Shown piece after piece: positions 61,419-64,000 of a stretch of DNA of 64,000 bases. The translations under genes and the position numbers were made by a program. The notes beneath the pieces are model-generated. The model was given only the letters and a program-made list of their open reading frames with translations, was not told where the DNA came from and did not search any database. Numbering within the stretch: position 1 is the first letter of the stretch; each line of letters starts with the position of its first letter. Source of the DNA: Shinella sp. H4-D48 (GTDB lineage Bacteria > Pseudomonadota > Alphaproteobacteria > Rhizobiales > Rhizobiaceae); the NCBI RefSeq assembly GCF_022637395.1, contig NZ_CP093338.1:744001-808000 (forward strand), in the 5' to 3' direction.

Positions 61419-62444
61419 TCAATCTCCTGATTTCGATTTATTTTCAGCATGATACGCCTCATAGAGGCGATCCAGATTGCGGGTGAGGTAGGCGCCGAAG
61501 CCGGCCGCCTCTGCCGCTTTCAAAGAAATCGTATATTGGCGACCGCTGGCCTTGATGTTCGCCTGAATACCTTTGCGCTCCCAGCTGGCCGGACCCGTCT
61601 TCTTGGCTGGCGCCAACACTGGCGCCTTCGAGAGATGAGCGTTGACAAGGTTGAAGCGCTCCTCAGGCGGACGCGCCACGACGCGATCGCGCGAGAGAAA
61701 CTCGACGGCCCGATCTTCGTTGGCCGGTTCGTCGAAGCGGGTCGCCAGTTCGTGCCAACGGTCACGGCCGATCGACAACGCCGGGCCGATACCCGCGCGC
61801 ACTGCCTTGGGAATCCGGTTCACGACAGAAAGCATCTTGGAGACGGTTGTTTTGTCGGCGCTCAACGCCGCCATAATCGTCTCGCGATCGAAGCCGCGCG
61901 CCTCCAATTCGCCCGCGAACGTTGCGCGCTCAAGGAAGGATAGATCGGCACGCGCACTGTTTTCCTGCCCTTGCGCGATGACGTGATCGCGGTCCGTCAA
62001 CGTCCGCACCACCGCCCGAACGGGCCGGCCAAGCAGCCGGGCCGCCTTGGCGCGGCGATGACCGAAAGCGATCTGGTAGATTCCGTTCTTGCTCGGATGC
62101 GGCCGCACGAGAATGGGCGAATCCTGGCCGCGCACCCGCATCGCCTCCACCAGTTCCTGGAACTGGTGGTCGGAATGCGCAAGACGATCGGAGATGAAGG
62201 ATTCCTCGATCTGGTCCGCCTCGAGCTCGATCACCACGTCGCCAGCCGTTAGTTTGGCCTCGATTTCCTTGGCTGCGTCCGCCTTGGCCGCGAGGGCGTC
62301 GATGCTGCGCGTCACCGCGCCGAGTGCGCCGATGCCCTTATAGGTAACATGCTGGCGTTGGTCTTCCTGCGGGGCCGGGTTTACCGGCGTCAACTTCGCG
62401 TCGGACGACGCCATCAGACTGGAAAGAACGTTCTTGCGGGCCAT
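61419..62444 (-). CDS. repB: RepB plasmid partition protein (ParB family)
   Basis: A 341-residue ParB-family protein from the ATG at 62444, 2 bases after the repA stop. The ParB-type domain has SPILVRPHPSKNGIYQIAFG followed by HRRAKAARLLGRPVRAVV, and the helix-turn-helix part is SFLERATFAGELEARGFDRE then DKTTVSKMLSVV. It binds parS sites and works with RepA in segregation. I did not find a convincing parS site in the region by eye. Confidence 0.95.
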   Translation of the reverse strand: MARKNVLSSLMASSDAKLTPVNPAPQEDQRQHVTYKGIGALGAVTRSIDALAAKADAAKEIEAKLTAGDVVIELEADQIEESFISDRLAHSDHQFQELVEAMRVRGQDSPILVRPHPSKNGIYQIAFGHRRAKAARLLGRPVRAVVRTLTDRDHVIAQGQENSARADLSFLERATFAGELEARGFDRETIMAALSADKTTVSKMLSVVNRIPKAVRAGIGPALSIGRDRWHELATRFDEPANEDRAVEFLSRDRVVARPPEERFNLVNAHLSKAPVLAPAKKTGPASWERKGIQANIKASGRQYTISLKAAEAAGFGAYLTRNLDRLYEAYHAENKSKSGD

Positions 62445-62446
62445 GC

Positions 62447-63655
62447 TCAGCGCCCCCATGCTTTATGAATGAGTTCAACGATTTCGGCATTGACCGCTTC
62501 CATGGATTCAAGCGCGCGGTCGTAAGTCGTGCGGGTGAACTGGCTGCGGTCAACTTCGTAAAGCGTCTGATTGGTCAGCGCGGCATCGGCGATCGCAACA
62601 CTTCGCACCATCGAGCTCGTCAGCACGTGCTGCTTGAACAGAGAGCGCATGAACGCGACCATCTGCGTCTGCGGCCCATCCGCCGGATCGTATCGGGTGA
62701 CAAGGTAGCGCAGCCAGTCGAGATTCATGTCGCCGCCGGCGCTTTTCAGCGTGTTCAGAACTTCGCCCAGCATTTGCAGGAATTGGCACATGGACATGAC
62801 GTCCAGCATCTGCGGATGCACGGTGATCAGCACCGCCGTTGCACCGCAGATCGCGCTCATGGTGAGGAAGCCGAGCTGCGGCGGGCAGTCAATCACCACG
62901 ACGTCGTAATCATCGGCGACCGAGGACAGCGCCTCGTCGAGCCGGGCAAAGAAGATACGGCCGTAGTCGCCACTGTTGCCCTGTGCAAGAATGCGCGGTG
63001 TATCGTGCTCGAACTCCATGAGCTCAAGATTGCCCGGCACGATATCGAGGCCCGGGAAATTCGTCTTGCGGATGATTTCCTTCAGCGGCCTGCGCTGGTC
63101 GTCGTAACGGATTGCGCCGTAAAGCGTCTCGTTCTCGTTGACGTCGAATTCCGGCTGGAAACCATGAACCGCCGACAGGCTCGCCTGAGGGTCGAGGTCG
63201 ACGGCGAGCACGCGATGCCCTGTCAGGGCTAGATGCTGGGCAAGATGCGCCGTCGTGGTCGTTTTGCCGGAACCGCCCTTGAAGTTGACGACCGCGATGA
63301 CCTGGAGGTGCTCACCGCGGCGCCTGCGGGGAATATACCGCTGGCCACGGCTGTTCTGCTCGAGATATTGGCGCATCTCCTGCAGCTGCTCGGCCGTATA
63401 GGACCGGCGGCCGGACGGCGTCACCTGGGGCAGGGGGCCCTTGGATTCCAGCGAGAGATTGCGCAGATAACCACTCGTCACGCCAAGGAAATGCGCGGCC
63501 TCGCTCAACTGAAACCGGCGCAGGCTCTTCTGCGCAACGGGCGGGAACATTTCCAGCCGGTGCTGCTTCAGCTTGTCGGACAGCTCATGTGCCTGGCCGA
63601 TGATCAGCTGATCGACCTCGGAAATTGCCTGTCCCAATGTTGCAGCCATATTCAT
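62447..63655 (-). CDS. repA: RepA partition ATPase (ParA family)
   Basis: About 402 residues from the ATG at 63655 (MNMAATLGQAISEVDQLIIG). An upstream ATG at 63688 is in frame but lies inside the inverted repeat and lacks a ribosome site. The DNA-binding N-part has EMFPPVAQKSLRRFQLSEAA and GVTSGYLRNLS. The ATPase has Walker A FKGGSGKTTTTAHLAQHLAL, LAVDLDPQASLS, and VVIDCPPQLGFLTMSA. RepA segregates the replicon and represses its own operon. Confidence 0.95.
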   Translation of the reverse strand: MNMAATLGQAISEVDQLIIGQAHELSDKLKQHRLEMFPPVAQKSLRRFQLSEAAHFLGVTSGYLRNLSLESKGPLPQVTPSGRRSYTAEQLQEMRQYLEQNSRGQRYIPRRRRGEHLQVIAVVNFKGGSGKTTTTAHLAQHLALTGHRVLAVDLDPQASLSAVHGFQPEFDVNENETLYGAIRYDDQRRPLKEIIRKTNFPGLDIVPGNLELMEFEHDTPRILAQGNSGDYGRIFFARLDEALSSVADDYDVVVIDCPPQLGFLTMSAICGATAVLITVHPQMLDVMSMCQFLQMLGEVLNTLKSAGGDMNLDWLRYLVTRYDPADGPQTQMVAFMRSLFKQHVLTSSMVRSVAIADAALTNQTLYEVDRSQFTRTTYDRALESMEAVNAEIVELIHKAWGR

Positions 63656-63670
63656 ATCGAGAATCTCAAG

Positions 63671-63707
63671 ATGCGATTTCAAACCCATTTAATAGTTTAA
63701 ATCGCAT
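63671..63707. promoter_or_regulatory. RepA operator: inverted repeat before repA
   Basis: ATGCGATTT (63671-63679) and AAATCGCAT (63699-63707) are perfect inverted arms with a 19-base AT-rich centre. The repeat covers the alternative ATG at 63688 and lies 16 bases before the preferred start. RepA autorepression at such a repeat is known for repABC operons; the match here is by position and symmetry. Confidence 0.6.
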
Positions 63708-63933
63708 TTAGAACTGATTCTGACGGATGGGCAAGCCAATAGTGGCGAACACACGGCGCGAAATAGCGCAGTATTGCCAATAATTTGCACCATAGCCTAT
63801 TGACCGCAACGTGCATACGGAAGCCGTGCGATTCGATTGGGGAAAACCTCGCATAAAGGGCGGGCTCCGCCCGGGTCACGTCTCGACGTAACCCCTTCGT
63901 TGCCGCCGCGCGAGAATCAAACCGACTGACGTC

Positions 63934-64000
63934 TCAGCCGCCCTGCCACGCCTTCACCGCGTCGATGGGCCAGACCAGCATCAGCACGTTCAGCGCCAGC
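63934..64000 (-). CDS. C-terminal end of a gene cut by the window edge
   Basis: The minus strand ends in an open frame of 21 codons, LALNVLMLVWPIDAVKAWQG then Gly and stop at 63934. The segment is hydrophobic, like the end of a membrane protein. The family cannot be told from this fragment. Confidence 0.5.
   Translation of the reverse strand, partial: LALNVLMLVWPIDAVKAWQGG

Noticed and set aside
63697-63879. A 60-codon minus-strand frame upstream of repA
   Set aside because: No ribosome site; it lies in the AT-rich rep promoter zone and overlaps the operator repeat.
1-64000. CRISPR arrays, tRNA, rRNA and intact insertion sequences
   Set aside because: No regularly spaced repeats, tRNA-like cloverleaf, rRNA sequence or transposase motif was seen on either strand.

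Overview
The window looks like part of a repABC replicon (secondary chromosome or megaplasmid) of a Rhizobiales, probably Rhizobiaceae, bacterium. A complete repA-repB-repC cassette lies at the right end on the minus strand. The rest fits the same group: high-GC coding sequence, HWE histidine kinase, tripartite tricarboxylate transport, EcfG-type stress promoters, an iron-responsive-operator-like box and many LysR/GntR/AraC regulators. No rRNA, tRNA, CRISPR array or intact insertion sequence was seen.

Layout. 1-1.85 kb: a LysR regulator cut by the left edge, divergent from a DMT exporter. 1.9-12.7 kb: a two-arm catabolic island around a GntR regulator. The minus arm holds an intradiol dioxygenase, HpaH-like hydratase, HpaI-like aldolase and a signal-less binding-fold protein. 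The plus arm holds GntR, a TIM-barrel isomerase/dehydratase, a polar-amino-acid-type ABC transporter, shikimate/quinate dehydrogenase, an HpaF-like tautomerase, 3-dehydroquinate dehydratase and a Gfo/Idh oxidoreductase. Two near-identical palindromes sit at the divergent promoters. Together they suggest uptake and breakdown of a quinate/shikimate-like cyclitol acid, but the ring-cleavage and lower-pathway enzymes do not fit one textbook route.

13-25.7 kb: stress and accessory genes (PPOX-fold protein, broken ferritin-like gene, AraC/MFS pair, GMC oxidoreductase with LysR, an extra acyl carrier protein, two related tiny membrane proteins with a conserved leader, a receiver protein and HWE kinase, an esterase). 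25.9-33.4 kb: a DctB/DctD-like two-component system upstream of tctC-tctB-tctA-tctC, with a palindromic activator-like site between. 33.7-40.7 kb: signalling (double-PAS GGDEF protein, LuxR solo, PAS-PAS chemotaxis receptor with cheW, GGDEF-EAL protein). 41-51.6 kb: a dense stress island with SDR, BON protein, topoisomerase IB, two Crp/Fnr paralogues, an ECF sigma factor, type II NADH dehydrogenase and many tiny proteins. Several promoters there have a GGAAC-N16/17-NGTT pattern, and three carry a GTACG-N4-CGTAC palindrome.

52-59.5 kb: an AGE-family sugar isomerase, an SfnB-like flavin oxidoreductase, a TonB-dependent siderophore receptor with an AraC regulator, and a UPF0303 protein. 59.6-63.7 kb: a DUF6074 protein and repCBA with a probable antisense RNA and a RepA operator. 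The last 67 bases hold the end of another minus-strand gene. All functions are read from sequence patterns by eye; no database search was run.
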